A stretch of 64,000 nucleotides of DNA from Nitratireductor indicus C115 (GCF_000300515.1 NZ_AMSI01000018.1:39749-103748); one strand, 5' to 3'; positions 35,474-44,880 are shown, counted from the first letter of the stretch. The notes: generated by a model not told the origin, from the sequence alone. A program made the numbers and translations.

Positions 35474-36891
35474 CACGCAACCTCGTGTTTCGTCGACGGG
35501 AGGAAGATCAGCATGGGGATGCCAAGCTTGCGCCATGCGGTGAAGGAGAGGGCCGAAGCCTCGAAGACCATGGCGATGCCTGTTGCCGCTGCGGCACCCC
35601 ACAGGCCGTAAAGAGGGATCAGCAGCATGTTCAAGGCGACGTTCAGCGCCAGGGTCAGTGCATAGACGAGCGCACAGATTTTCTGGTGACCGCTCATGGT
35701 GAGCAGGCTTTCAGCCGGCCCCACCGCCGCGCGTGCGATGACGCCGCCAATCAGTACGAACAGAAGAGGATATCCATCGGTGAAACCTTCGCCGAACATC
35801 ATCAGCATCGGCTTGCCGAGAATGAGCACGATCACGCCCATGGCGAGCGAGGGCCAGAAGGTCCAGCCCACGGTCTCGCGGGCGAAGGCTGCCAGGCCCG
35901 CATGATCGCCGCCATGCATGAAGGCGGAGTATCGTTGCGCCACGCTCGCCTTGACTGCGAAATAGACGAAGTGGACGAGGGCAAGCGTCTTCACGGTGGC
36001 AAAATAGACGGCGACGTCGGTGGGGGCCATGTAGCGACCGACCATCAGCACATCGGCATTGGTCAACAGAAAGAAGAAGCTCTCGATCAGGAAGATCGGC
36101 AAGGATACTGCGGTCCATTCGCGCATGCGGAAGACGGGCTTGACCGGTGGCAATTTGCGGTCGACGCGGGCGCTGATGCTCAGGAATTGCAGGATCGTCG
36201 TGACATAGGTCGCCAGAATGGCGGTCACCACGGCGGTTTTCGCATCCGGTGCATAGCCTGTGAGCAGGGCAACGCCCATGAAAACGAGAATGAGAATCGG
36301 GCGAACGAAATAGGCAGGCAAAAGCGCCCGCACGACCCAGGCATTGCCGCGCGCCACCCCTTGCATGAGATCGCTCAGGGCCATCATAGGGAGGCAGATC
36401 AGGCCAAGATAAAAAGGCACCACATAATAGGATTCGATGACCGGCTCGAAGGCCCAGATGCCCAGCATGCCCACCAGAGCGAATGCCGTGGAGGAGGCGA
36501 GCACGAAAAGCCGGCTTGCCCGGTTGATGCCGCGCAGTTCGGCATATTCCTGCTTGGCCTTGTATTCGGGAATGTAGCGAATCACCGAGGTGTGGAAGCC
36601 AAGGCAGGCGATGTTGCCCAGAATGATCATCGTCACCCAGACAAGCACATAGATGCCGTATTCGAAGCTGCCCATCCAGCGGGCCAGCAGTACTTGGCTG
36701 AGAAAGGCGATTGCCGCGTTGACCACGCGGATGATGAAGGCGAGCAGGGCATTGCGGCCTGCCTCGCCGCGTGCGTCCCGCGCAAGCAACAGCTCTTCCA
36801 GACGCAGCAGCCATGGCTCGGCCCGGACGGCGAGCCGTCCGGGAAGCAAGCGACTGCCGATCGTCGAAGGTGAAAAGCGCACCGACCGCAC
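35473..36891 (-). CDS. Polysaccharide/lipid-linked oligosaccharide flippase (MOP superfamily)
   Basis: A 472-aa membrane protein with about 12-14 helices after a roughly 45-residue polar N-terminus. LARWMGSFEYGIYVLV near residue 69 is the usual Wzx-like start. The layout fits the PST/MOP exporters that flip lipid-linked saccharides across the inner membrane. It is coupled to the acyltransferase gene by a TGATG junction. A run of strong inverted repeats lies 65-160 bp upstream. No glycosyltransferase genes are near. Confidence 0.85.
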   Translation of the reverse strand: MRSVRFSPSTIGSRLLPGRLAVRAEPWLLRLEELLLARDARGEAGRNALLAFIIRVVNAAIAFLSQVLLARWMGSFEYGIYVLVWVTMIILGNIACLGFHTSVIRYIPEYKAKQEYAELRGINRASRLFVLASSTAFALVGMLGIWAFEPVIESYYVVPFYLGLICLPMMALSDLMQGVARGNAWVVRALLPAYFVRPILILVFMGVALLTGYAPDAKTAVVTAILATYVTTILQFLSISARVDRKLPPVKPVFRMREWTAVSLPIFLIESFFFLLTNADVLMVGRYMAPTDVAVYFATVKTLALVHFVYFAVKASVAQRYSAFMHGGDHAGLAAFARETVGWTFWPSLAMGVIVLILGKPMLMMFGEGFTDGYPLLFVLIGGVIARAAVGPAESLLTMSGHQKICALVYALTLALNVALNMLLIPLYGLWGAAAATGIAMVFEASALSFTAWRKLGIPMLIFLPSTKHEVA

Positions 36892-36955
36892 CCTGCCTGT
36901 CTTCAGGGCGTCATGTCGGGGTGCCCCGCGCCTTCGCCCATTCCCGTTTATCCTC

Positions 36956-37050
36956 GCGCCTTGATGCCGGATGGATCATCCATCCGGCATCAAGGCGCAT
37001 GATATGCGTCCTTGCCGATGGGCGTCATGACACGACCATGGGCAAGGACG
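36956..37050. repeat. Three consecutive inverted repeats upstream of the flippase gene
   Basis: IR1: 20-bp perfect arms 36956-36975 and 36979-36998 with a 3-nt loop. A small palindrome CGCAT-GAT-ATGCG follows at 36996-37008. IR2: CGTCCTTGCCGATGG (37007-37021) pairs with CCATGGGCAAGGACG (37036-37050), 14 of 15 positions. No T-tract follows on either strand. It could fold into a large structured RNA or DNA cruciform. Confidence 0.75.
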
Positions 37051-37187
37051 TTGAAGCGCCTGCGATATGAAGATGCCGAAGCGCGCCCCGACGAAGCGCG
37101 CCGGTTCACCCCGCATGGGGCGGCCAGTGGCTTTCGTTCGATCGTTAAACTAGCCGCTAGTCTTTAAAAAACAGTTCGGCCTGTCCA

Positions 37188-37219
37188 AAAACGAAACAGC
37201 CCGCAGGAAGCGGGCTGTT
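37188..37219 (-). terminator. secA intrinsic terminator
   Basis: AACAGCCCGC and GCGGGCTGTT form a 10-bp stem with loop AGGAA; on the minus strand it is followed by TCGTTTTTGG. It lies 25 bp after the secA stop. Confidence 0.88.
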
Positions 37220-37243
37220 GTCGATCAGGGGATGCAGGCTGCC

Positions 37244-39970
37244 TCAGGCAAAGGTGCCGTGGCAGTGCTTGTATTTCTTGCCGGAACCGCAGGGGCAGGC
37301 CTCGTTGCGGCCAACCTTCCCCCACGTCGAGGGATCGTTGGGGTCGCGCTGCTCGGGCGGTACGATGCCAGCCTCGGCGCGGGTCAGGGTGAGGGTCTCT
37401 TCGCCGAAATCGTCTTCCCCGGTCGTGCCGTCGATGTGGTGACCGACCATTTGGGGAGCTTCCGGGGGCGGCGCCTCGGCGGCCTCGCGGACGAGCTCGA
37501 CACGCATCAGCTGCGAGGTCACCACCTGGCGCAGATTGCCGAGCATGGCCTGGAAAAGCTCGAAGGCCTCTGACTTGTATTCATTCAGTGGATCGCGCTG
37601 CGCGTAGCCGCGGAAGCCGATGACCGAGCGCAGATGGTCGAGATTGACCAGATGCTCGCGCCACAGATGGTCGAGGGTCTGCAGCAGGACAGATTTTTCG
37701 ACATAAGTCATGATCTCGGGGCCGAAGCGCTCCGCACGGTCCTTGGCCGCTGTCTCGACGGCCGTGGAGATGCGCTCACGGATATCTTCCTCAGCGATGC
37801 CCTCTTCCTGGGCCCATTCATCGATGGGCAGGTCAAGATTGAGGCTTTCGAGAACGCCTTCCTTGAGTTCCTGCACCTTCCACTGCTCGGCATAGGCCCG
37901 CTCGGGAATGTTGCGCTCCACAAGATCATCGATCACGTCGCGGCGCATTTCGGCAACAGTTTCCGACAGGTTGTGGCCGTCCATCAATTCGAGGCGCTGC
38001 TCGAAGACCACCTTGCGCTGGTCGTTCATCACGTCGTCGTATTTCAGGAGGTTCTTGCGGATGTCGAAGTTGCGGGCCTCGACCTTCTTCTGCGCTTTCT
38101 CAAGCGCTTTGTTGATCCAGGGATGGACGATGGCCTCGTCCTCCTTCAGACCCAGCTTCTGCAACATGCCATCCATGCGGTCGGAGCCGAAGATGCGCAT
38201 CAGATCGTCCTGGAGCGACAGGAAGAACTTTGAACGACCGGGGTCGCCCTGGCGGCCGGAACGGCCGCGCAACTGGTTGTCGATGCGGCGGCTTTCATGG
38301 CGTTCGGTGGCGAGCACGTAAAGGCCGCCGGCAGCAATGGCTTGTTCCTTCAGACGCTGAACGTCTTCGCGGATCGCCTTCTCCTTGGCTTCGCGCTCGG
38401 GGCCGGGTTCCATGTCGCCGAGCTCTTCGGCGATGCGCATCTCGGGATTGCCGCCAAGCTGAATGTCGGTGCCGCGACCAGCCATGTTGGTGGCGATCGT
38501 CATGGCACCCGGCTTGCCTGCCTGCGCGACGATGAAGGCTTCGCGCTCGTGATGGCGGGCGTTCAGCACCTCGAAGCTGCCGACGCCTTCCTTGCGCAGG
38601 AGCTCCGCCAGGAATTCCGATTTCTCGATGGAGGTGGTGCCGACGAGGATCGGCTGGCCCTTCGCATGGGCTTCCTTGATCTCGCGGACGATGGCCTTGA
38701 ACTTCTCTTCGACCGTCCGGTAGACCTCGTCGTCCTCATCGAGACGCAGGATCGGAAGATTGGTCGGAATCTCGATGACTTCCAGGCCGTAGATGTTTCC
38801 GAATTCCTCGGCTTCCGTTGAGGCCGTGCCGGTCATGCCGGCCAGCGTCTCGTACATGCGGAAGTAGTTCTGGAAGGTGATGGAGGCCAGCGTCTGGTTT
38901 TCCGGCTGGATCGCCACATGTTCCTTGGCCTCAAGCGCCTGATGCAGACCCTCGGAGAAGCGGCGGCCGGGCATCATGCGTCCGGTAAACTCGTCGATGA
39001 TGACGATCTCGCCGTCGCGGACAATGTAGTCCTTGTCGCGCTGGAACATCTTGTGCGCCTTGAGGGCGTTGTTCAGGTGATGGACGATCGCGACGTTCTC
39101 GATGTCGTAGAGCGAATCACCTTTGAACAATCCGGCTTCGCGGAGCATGTTCTCGACCTTTTCCGTGCCTTCTTCGGTAAAGATCGCCGTGCGCTGTTTC
39201 TCGTCCACCTCGTAATCCTCGGCAACGAGCTGAGGAATGAAAGTGTCGATGGTGTTGTAGAGTTCGGACCGGTCGTCCAGGGGCCCCGAAATGATGAGCG
39301 GCGTGCGCGCCTCGTCGATCAGGATCGAGTCCACCTCGTCGACGATGGCGTAGTTGTGTCCGCGCTGGACCATCTGTTCGCGCTCATACTTCATGTTGTC
39401 GCGCAGATAGTCGAAGCCGAGTTCGTTGTTGGTGCCGTAGGTGATGTCGCAGGCATAGGCCTCTCGGCGTTCCTCGTCGGACATGCCGTGGACGATGACG
39501 CCCGTGCTCAGTCCGAGAAAGCCGTAGAGCCGTGCCATCCATTCGGAGTCGCGCTTGGCAAGGTAGTCGTTGACCGTCACCACATGCACGCCCTTGCCGG
39601 TTAGGGCATTCAGGTAAACGGGCAGGGTGGCGACCAGCGTCTTGCCTTCACCGGTCTTCATCTCGGCAATGGAACCTTCATGGAGGACCATGCCGCCGAT
39701 CAGCTGCACATCGAAATGGCGCATGCCCAGCGCGCGGCGGGAAGCCTCGCGCACCGTGGCGAAAGCGGGGACCAGAAGGTCGTCCAGCGATTTGCCCTCG
39801 GCAAGTTCCTTGCGGAAGGCCTCCGTCCTGGCGCGCAGCGCCTCGTCGGAAAGTGCCTTCATCTCCTCTTCCATCGCATTGATGGCTTCGACGCGGGGAC
39901 GGAGGCCCTTCACGCGACGATCATTGGAGGAGCCGAAAATCTTGCGGGCGATGCCGCCGAGACTGACCAT
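37244..39970 (-). CDS. secA: Preprotein translocase ATPase SecA
   Basis: Motor of the Sec pathway, pushing preproteins through SecYEG. The 908-aa protein has Walker A TGEGKT (106-111), [28 protein letters not shown], the DEAD-type ATPase features, [10 protein letters not shown], and [11 protein letters not shown]. The C-terminal zinc-binding tail [14 protein letters not shown] is complete. ATG 39970 starts [19 protein letters not shown] sigma-70 promoter is 129 bp upstream. Its divergent neighbour is a PPIase gene. Confidence 0.98.
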   Translation of the reverse strand: MVSLGGIARKIFGSSNDRRVKGLRPRVEAINAMEEEMKALSDEALRARTEAFRKELAEGKSLDDLLVPAFATVREASRRALGMRHFDVQLIGGMVLHEGSIAEMKTGEGKTLVATLPVYLNALTGKGVHVVTVNDYLAKRDSEWMARLYGFLGLSTGVIVHGMSDEERREAYACDITYGTNNELGFDYLRDNMKYEREQMVQRGHNYAIVDEVDSILIDEARTPLIISGPLDDRSELYNTIDTFIPQLVAEDYEVDEKQRTAIFTEEGTEKVENMLREAGLFKGDSLYDIENVAIVHHLNNALKAHKMFQRDKDYIVRDGEIVIIDEFTGRMMPGRRFSEGLHQALEAKEHVAIQPENQTLASITFQNYFRMYETLAGMTGTASTEAEEFGNIYGLEVIEIPTNLPILRLDEDDEVYRTVEEKFKAIVREIKEAHAKGQPILVGTTSIEKSEFLAELLRKEGVGSFEVLNARHHEREAFIVAQAGKPGAMTIATNMAGRGTDIQLGGNPEMRIAEELGDMEPGPEREAKEKAIREDVQRLKEQAIAAGGLYVLATERHESRRIDNQLRGRSGRQGDPGRSKFFLSLQDDLMRIFGSDRMDGMLQKLGLKEDEAIVHPWINKALEKAQKKVEARNFDIRKNLLKYDDVMNDQRKVVFEQRLELMDGHNLSETVAEMRRDVIDDLVERNIPERAYAEQWKVQELKEGVLESLNLDLPIDEWAQEEGIAEEDIRERISTAVETAAKDRAERFGPEIMTYVEKSVLLQTLDHLWREHLVNLDHLRSVIGFRGYAQRDPLNEYKSEAFELFQAMLGNLRQVVTSQLMRVELVREAAEAPPPEAPQMVGHHIDGTTGEDDFGEETLTLTRAEAGIVPPEQRDPNDPSTWGKVGRNEACPCGSGKKYKHCHGTFA

Positions 39971-40098
39971 CGAGTGGTCCTTTCAGTTCATGACAGACGG
40001 CACACCGCGAGCAGAAGAAAGGCCCCGCTCGCGCCGTGCTGGAGCAATTATGTGACGGTAAGCGCCCGGAAAAGGCTTCTGGACGCAGGACCACAGGA

Positions 40099-40127
40099 CA
40101 GATAAGAGGGGCCAAGAGTGATGTCAA
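40099..40127 (-). promoter_or_regulatory. secA promoter
   Basis: On the minus strand TTGACA (40127-40122), 17-bp spacer, TATCTG (40104-40099). The -35 is perfect. The implied leader is about 120 nt. Confidence 0.65.
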
Positions 40128-40213
40128 CGCCGCGTTAAACATGCGTGGTTGCGCAAAATTCCGCCATAATCCTAGGCGGTTTGATCGAACCGGAAAACTT
40201 ATCGGAGAGTTCA

Positions 40214-41134
40214 ATGCTGAAATCGTTTCGCCGTTTCCTGGCCATTCAGGTCGGGGCGGGTCTGACGCTGGTCGCAGCCGGCGTCATGAGCGCCACGGCC
40301 GCCGACACGGATGTACTTGCCACCGTAAACGGTCTGGAAATCACCGAGGGCGACCTGGCGGTCGCTGCTGGCGAATATGGCGCACAGTTTGGCGGTCTGC
40401 AGGGCGACCAGCAGCGGGCGGCTCTTCTGTCCGCGCTGATCGAAATCCGTCTTCTCTCCTCGGAAGCCGAAAAGCAGGAGCTGGACAAGAGCGACGATTT
40501 CGCTCGTCGGATGGCCTTCATGCGTCAGCAGGCGCTGCATGCGGTTTACATCGACAAGATCGTCAACGGTGCCGTGAGCGATGACGACGTGCGTGCAAAC
40601 TACGACAAGCAGGTGGCTGACACGCCGGCAGTCAATGAAGTTCATGCCCGCCACATACTGGTCAAGACCAAGGAAGAGGCTGAGGCGATCATCAAGCAGC
40701 TCGGTGAAGGCGGCAATTTCGAAGAAATCGCCAAGGAGAAATCGCAAGACGGCGCGGCGGCCAATGGCGGCGATCTCGGCTATTTCACCGAGGGCCAGAT
40801 GGTCCCCGAATTCGAGAAGGCGGCGTTTGCCCTCAACCCGGGCGAATATTCCAAGGAGCCGGTGCAGACGCAGTTCGGCTTCCATGTGATCAAGGTCGAA
40901 GACAAGCGCGCCAAGCAACCACCGGCTTTCGATGCGGTCAAGGATCGCGTCCGTTCGGTCCTCGTGCGCGAGAAGTATATCGAGCAGGTCAGCGCGCTGC
41001 GCGACACCGCCAAGATCGAAGTGAAGGATCCGGCGCTCAAGGAAGTCATCGACGGCATCGAAAAGCAGCGCCAGGATGCTGCTGAAGGCGCTGACGATAA
41101 TGAGGGCGAGGGGGAGCCGGCCAAGGCCGAGTAA
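40214..41134 (+). CDS. Periplasmic parvulin-type peptidyl-prolyl isomerase
   Basis: A 306-aa exported protein: basic start MLKSFRRF, hydrophobic core and AATAAD-like signal end. A helical N-domain (about 40-130, SurA/PrsA type) precedes the parvulin domain (about 135-230) with VHARHILVK, DLGYFTEGQMVPEFEKAAF and QFGFHVIKVED. A Glu/Asp-rich C-terminus follows. It helps outer-membrane or periplasmic protein folding. ATG 40214 follows GGAGAGTTCA. secA-PPIase-argJ-acetyltransferase-mutT is a rhizobial neighbourhood; here a TetR pair separates it from argJ. Confidence 0.9.
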   Translation: MLKSFRRFLAIQVGAGLTLVAAGVMSATAADTDVLATVNGLEITEGDLAVAAGEYGAQFGGLQGDQQRAALLSALIEIRLLSSEAEKQELDKSDDFARRMAFMRQQALHAVYIDKIVNGAVSDDDVRANYDKQVADTPAVNEVHARHILVKTKEEAEAIIKQLGEGGNFEEIAKEKSQDGAAANGGDLGYFTEGQMVPEFEKAAFALNPGEYSKEPVQTQFGFHVIKVEDKRAKQPPAFDAVKDRVRSVLVREKYIEQVSALRDTAKIEVKDPALKEVIDGIEKQRQDAAEGADDNEGEGEPAKAE

Positions 41135-41186
41135 TTCATTTTCCTCAACCGTGAATGGGCCTGAACTGGTCTGAGCGGAATTCTGC

Positions 41187-41228
41187 AGGAGCGGCGGGCT
41201 TTCAAACCTGCCGCTCTTTCATTTTACG
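41187..41228 (+). terminator. Terminator after the PPIase gene
   Basis: GAGCGGC (41189-41195) pairs with GCCGCTC (41210-41216), followed by TTTCATTTT. It overlaps the 3' end of the convergent tetR-type gene. Confidence 0.7.
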
Positions 41229-41824
41229 GTCATCGCACCGCGGAGTATGGCGCGCACGGCCAGTCCTGCATTCTCCTGTGGCTCATCCAGGGAATGAATC
41301 AGCAGTTTCATCCAGGCATAGGATTGCACGAGCTCGGCAATGATCCGGGGTGGGAAGTCCGGAGCCAGGCCGGGGCCATTGCGCGGCGCTGAAATGATGC
41401 CGGCAACCTGCTTGCCGCGCTCTGCAATATAGTCCTGCAATGCTTCTCTGGCCGCGGGATCGGATTGCGCCTCCGCAACGATCGAACGGAATATGTCTCC
41501 GGCTGGCCCGTCGCGCCAGTAGCGAAGCAGGCTGGTCAGAAAGAGGGCGAGATCGCTCTCAAGATCATCCGTTACGGGATATTCCACGTCACGTTTCTGG
41601 CGATGGTAGACATCGAGCAGAAGGGCGGCCTTGCTCGGCCACCAGCGGTAGATGGTCGGCTTGCCAGCGCGTGCCCTGCGGGCGACCTTTTCTATCGAGA
41701 AACCCGCATGTCCTTCCTCTATAAGGATGTCGAGAGCGGCTGCGCGTATCGCCTCCGCCGTGTCGGGATTGCGCTTGGCACCAATGGAATGGCGCCTGGG
41801 CGCTTCCTCTTCATCACTCGACAT
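41219..41824 (-). CDS. TetR family transcriptional regulator
   Basis: A 201-aa repressor type. The N-terminal helix-turn-helix (about 25-70) contains FSIEKVARRARAGKPTIYRWW, the family recognition helix; the C-terminal ligand domain is variable. ATG 41824 has GGAGG at a 7-nt gap. It is divergent from a small membrane protein, and two AAACG-N3-CGTTT operators lie in the 109-bp gap, so it probably represses itself and that gene. The ligand is unknown. Confidence 0.92.
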   Translation of the reverse strand: MSSDEEEAPRRHSIGAKRNPDTAEAIRAAALDILIEEGHAGFSIEKVARRARAGKPTIYRWWPSKAALLLDVYHRQKRDVEYPVTDDLESDLALFLTSLLRYWRDGPAGDIFRSIVAEAQSDPAAREALQDYIAERGKQVAGIISAPRNGPGLAPDFPPRIIAELVQSYAWMKLLIHSLDEPQENAGLAVRAILRGAMTVK

Positions 41825-41870
41825 GCCGTAGCCTCCCTGATTGCGGATGGCGATCATCTTAACAAAGACG

Positions 41871-41917
41871 TTGACAAAACGAAACGGCTCGTTTTATTTA
41901 ACGAAACGTACCGTTTT
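41871..41917 (+). promoter_or_regulatory. Promoter with twin TetR-type operators
   Basis: TTGACA (41871-41876), 17-bp spacer, TTATTT (41894-41899). Operator 1 AAACG-GCT-CGTTT (41882-41894) fills the spacer; operator 2 AAACG-TAC-CGTTT (41904-41916) lies just after the -10. Both sit inside GAAACG-N3-CGTTTT repeats, 22 bp apart centre to centre, two helical turns. Confidence 0.75.
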
Positions 41918-41933
41918 GATAGGAGAATGCCTC

Positions 41934-42185
41934 ATGGCATCCGCTGCTTCAGCCACCCGTTTTTCCCGTACCCGTTTTGCATTTCTGGTTTTTCTCGGTG
42001 TCTATCCGCTGGTCACAGGTCTCCTTTATCTGGTCTTTCCGCTGACCGAGGGATGGACCCTGTGGCAACGAACGCTCATTGTCGTACCTTTCGTGGTGGT
42101 GGCGATGGTGTGGTTTCTCATTCCCATGGTCCAGCGCGTCTTCCGTGCCTTCCTGAACCCTGCTGTGCGCAGCGCTGCGGGATGA
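41934..42185 (+). CDS. Small two-helix membrane protein controlled with the TetR gene
   Basis: An 83-aa protein with two transmembrane helices (about 15-35 and 43-63) and basic ends; VYPLVTGLLYLVFPLTEGW and VVAMVWFLIPMVQRVFRAF are the hydrophobic blocks. No family is recognised. ATG 41934 follows AGGAGA at 7 nt. The operator-bearing promoter directly upstream and the divergent tetR-type gene suggest inducible expression, perhaps in response to a membrane-active or toxic compound. Confidence 0.75.
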   Translation: MASAASATRFSRTRFAFLVFLGVYPLVTGLLYLVFPLTEGWTLWQRTLIVVPFVVVAMVWFLIPMVQRVFRAFLNPAVRSAAG

Positions 42186-42236
42186 ATGCGTGACCTTGCG
42201 GCTTTGCATGGCGGGAGCCTGAGGAAACAAACTTCA

Positions 42237-42263
42237 GAAACCGCGCGCTCCTCGCGCGGTTTC
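42237..42263 (+). terminator. Hairpin after the small membrane protein gene
   Basis: GAAACCGCGCG and CGCGCGGTTTC form a perfect 11-bp stem around CTCCT. No clear T-tract follows, so termination strength is uncertain. Confidence 0.55.
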
Positions 42264-42347
42264 GGCTTGCTTCGGTCAAAATTCTCGGGCAGACCGACGA
42301 CAACAGGCTTCCATCCTTCGTGTTGTCAAATCCGGGTGCTTCGGCCC

Positions 42348-43589
42348 ATGTCTTCCGCAGTTTCTCCCCTCGCTCCTAAGAAATATCCCTCGATGCCCGA
42401 GATCGACGGCGTGCGCATCGCCACCGCCGAAGCGGGTGTGAAGTACAAGGGCCGAACGGACCTTCTGGCCATGGTGTTCGATGAAGGAACGACGGCTGCA
42501 GGTGTCTTCACCCGCTCGAAATGCCCGTCCGCGCCCGTCGATTTCTGTCGTTCGAACCTACCCGAGGGCAAGGCGCGTATCCTTGTGGTGAATTCGGGCA
42601 ACGCCAATGCCTTCACTGGAAAAAAGGGGCGCGTAACGACCGCGACGGTTGGCGCCGCGGCGGCCAAGGCTGTCGAGGCACCCGAAAGTAGCGTCTTCAT
42701 GGCATCGACCGGGGTTATCGGCGAGCCGCTGCCGGCTGATCGCATTTGCGAACATCTTGCAGGCCTTGTGCAGAAGGCGCGACCCGAAGGCTGGCTCGAC
42801 GCCGCACGCGCGATCATGACGACGGACACCTATCCCAAGGTCGTCACCGCCACGGTCAAGCTCGGCGACACGGATGTCACCATCAATGGCATCGCCAAGG
42901 GCGCTGGCATGATCGCGCCCGACATGGCGACGATGCTCTCCTTCGTGGCGACCGATGCGCCGATTGCCGCGCCGGTGTTGCAGGAGCTGCTTTCCAAGGG
43001 GACCGGCAAGACCTTCAACGCCGTCACCGTCGACAGTGACACGTCGACCAGCGATACGCTGATGCTGTTTGCGACCGGAGCGGCTGAAAAACGTGGTGCA
43101 CCGCGCATCACCGATGCCAAGGACCCGCGCCTTGCCGGTTTCCGCCGGGCGCTCAACCGCATTTTGAAAGGGCTGGCGCTTCAGGTCGTGCGTGACGGCG
43201 AAGGCGCGCGCAAGGAGATCGAAATCACCGTGACGGGCGCGAAATCCGCCCGTTCGGCGAAAAAGATCGCCCTTTCGATAGCCAATTCCCCGCTGGTCAA
43301 GACTGCGGTTGCAGGCGAGGACGCCAATTGGGGCCGCATCGTCATGGCAGTCGGCAAGGCGGGCGAGCCTGCCGAACGCGATCTTCTGGCGATCTGGTTC
43401 GGCAAAATTCGCGTTGCACATCAGGGTGAGCGCGATCCGGACTATTCCGAAGATGCGACATCGACTTATATGAAACGGGATGAGATCGCCATTCGGGTCG
43501 ATATCGGTATCGGGCGGGGCAAGGCCACCGTCTGGACCTGCGACCTGACGAAGGAATATGTCGCCATCAATGGCGATTACAGGAGCTAG
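42348..43589 (+). CDS. argJ: Bifunctional ornithine acetyltransferase / N-acetylglutamate synthase
   Basis: Recycles the acetyl group from N-acetylornithine to glutamate in arginine synthesis. The 413-aa protein has the self-cleavage site in [14 protein letters not shown], where Thr becomes the nucleophile of the beta chain, plus [18 protein letters not shown] and GEDANWGRI. It ends IAINGDYRS-like. ATG 42348 ([14 protein letters not shown]) is the family start. The acetyltransferase and mutT genes follow in the same direction. Confidence 0.97.
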   Translation: MSSAVSPLAPKKYPSMPEIDGVRIATAEAGVKYKGRTDLLAMVFDEGTTAAGVFTRSKCPSAPVDFCRSNLPEGKARILVVNSGNANAFTGKKGRVTTATVGAAAAKAVEAPESSVFMASTGVIGEPLPADRICEHLAGLVQKARPEGWLDAARAIMTTDTYPKVVTATVKLGDTDVTINGIAKGAGMIAPDMATMLSFVATDAPIAAPVLQELLSKGTGKTFNAVTVDSDTSTSDTLMLFATGAAEKRGAPRITDAKDPRLAGFRRALNRILKGLALQVVRDGEGARKEIEITVTGAKSARSAKKIALSIANSPLVKTAVAGEDANWGRIVMAVGKAGEPAERDLLAIWFGKIRVAHQGERDPDYSEDATSTYMKRDEIAIRVDIGIGRGKATVWTCDLTKEYVAINGDYRS

Positions 43590-43621
43590 GCTTGGCAGGG
43601 CGTCCGGGCCGAGGTGTAGAG

Positions 43622-44404
43622 ATGGACTTCGCGACCATCCGCCGCTTTGAGGCCGGAGGCCTGCGTGCGTGGCCGGCCGAAACCGTTTCCTATGACGGCA
43701 CCTGGGTTCTCCGCCTTACTGCCGGCCATCCGTCCAAACGTCTGAATTCGGTCAATCCGCTCGACCCCGGCGATGACAGGAACATTGCCGAACGGGTGGA
43801 GCGCGCCGTGCACCAGTTCGAGGCTTATGGACGCGTGCCGACCTTCCGCGTGTCGCCGCTCTGCGCGGGCGCCATCTCCACCTATCTTGATGAGGCAGGC
43901 TGGCGGACCTTTGGCGAATCCATCGTCATGTCGCTTGATCTGGAGAACGCTCCGCTCGGGGAGGCGATGGATCAGATCCCTCTCAAGGACACCCAGCGTT
44001 TCGTCAATGCCACGCTGAAGGTGCATGGCTATGAGGAGACACTCAGGAGCGGGCTTTCCAGGGTGATCGCGGCCATACGCCCCGAAACCGGGCTGTTCGT
44101 GCTCGAGGAGGGCGATGAGCCGATCGCCACCGCCATCTGCGTGCGCGATGGCAGCCTGGCGGGCTTGTTCGAGATCGCGACGCAGCCGGATCGCCGTGGC
44201 AAGGGGTTTGGCCGCAGGGTGCTTCTTTCTGCTCTGAAATGGGCGCGCTCGCACGGGGCGGAGATGGCCTGGCTCCAGGTGGAAGCGGATAACGAGGCTG
44301 CGCTCAGACTCTATAAGTCCCTGGGGTTTCGCGAGGCCTATCGCTATCATTACCGGCAGCCGGGCACGCAGGTGGCCGAACGGACAAAGAAGAAGAAATC
44401 CTGA
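43622..44404 (+). CDS. GNAT family N-acetyltransferase
   Basis: A 260-aa protein with a C-terminal GNAT fold: LAGLFEIATQPDRRGKGFG, with the acetyl-CoA pyrophosphate loop RRGKGFG, then LQVEADNEAALRLYKSLGF. The N-terminal third (LRLTAGHPSKRLNSVNPLDP) is typical of a family found after argJ. The acceptor is unknown. Start ATG 43622 follows GAGGTGTAGAG. The stop overlaps the mutT start by one base (TGATG). Confidence 0.88.
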   Translation: MDFATIRRFEAGGLRAWPAETVSYDGTWVLRLTAGHPSKRLNSVNPLDPGDDRNIAERVERAVHQFEAYGRVPTFRVSPLCAGAISTYLDEAGWRTFGESIVMSLDLENAPLGEAMDQIPLKDTQRFVNATLKVHGYEETLRSGLSRVIAAIRPETGLFVLEEGDEPIATAICVRDGSLAGLFEIATQPDRRGKGFGRRVLLSALKWARSHGAEMAWLQVEADNEAALRLYKSLGFREAYRYHYRQPGTQVAERTKKKKS

Positions 44405-44817
44405 TGTCGCAAGAAGCACGCCCTATCCTCCTTGTCGCGGCCTGTGCGCTGGTCGACGCCGATGGGCGCGTGCTTCTGGCCCAGCGCCCGGAAGGCAAAT
44501 CGCTGGCAGGGCTCTGGGAATATCCAGGCGGCAAGGTCGAGCAGGGCGAGACGCCTGAAGAAACGCTGGTGCGTGAGCTGGAGGAGGAACTGGGTATCGA
44601 GACCCGAACGGCGTGTCTTGCGCCGTTGACCTTTGCCAGCCACACCTATGAGGCTTTTCATCTTTTGATGCCGCTCTATGTCTGCCGCCGTTTCTGGGGC
44701 ACACCGCAACCGCGTGAAGGGCAGGGGCTGAAATGGGTGCGCCCGCGCGACATGCGCGATTATCCGATGCCGCCAGCCGACGCACCTCTGATCCCGTTTC
44801 TCATCGATCTTCTTTAA
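44404..44817 (+). CDS. mutT: 8-oxo-dGTP pyrophosphohydrolase MutT
   Basis: Removes oxidised nucleotides from the pool. The 137-aa protein has the full Nudix box GGKVEQGETPEETLVRELEE (from 42), matching GX5EX7REUXEEXGU, and an N-terminal ACALVDADGRVLLAQRP. Length and spacing fit MutT rather than a general Nudix enzyme. It is coupled to the acetyltransferase gene through TGATG. Confidence 0.92.
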   Translation: MSQEARPILLVAACALVDADGRVLLAQRPEGKSLAGLWEYPGGKVEQGETPEETLVRELEEELGIETRTACLAPLTFASHTYEAFHLLMPLYVCRRFWGTPQPREGQGLKWVRPRDMRDYPMPPADAPLIPFLIDLL

Positions 44818-44841
44818 GTCGTCCGGCCGGGTACGCCGTCG

Positions 44842-44880
44842 ACGGGCGCAAGCCCGTGCTGCAGGCAACTTTCCAGTTGC
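44842..44880 (+). other. Two tandem hairpins after mutT
   Basis: ACGGGC-GCAA-GCCCGT (44842-44857) and GCAACT-TTCC-AGTTGC (44865-44880) follow each other 25 bp after the mutT stop. The first has a GNRA tetraloop. No T-tract follows; a 3'-end stabiliser or Rho-related site is possible. Confidence 0.5.

Larger units (their letters stand above)
36892..37243. other. Gene-free stretch with inverted-repeat cluster and secA terminator
   Basis: Three consecutive inverted repeats fill 36956-37050. The secA terminator is at 37188-37219. The rest, about 37051-37187, is GC-rich with a short CTAGCCGCTAG palindrome, and holds no convincing gene. Confidence 0.7.

Noticed and set aside
35485-36873. Plus-strand 462-codon frame over the flippase gene
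   Set aside because: Highly charged, His/Gln-rich translation typical of antisense frames in GC-rich DNA.
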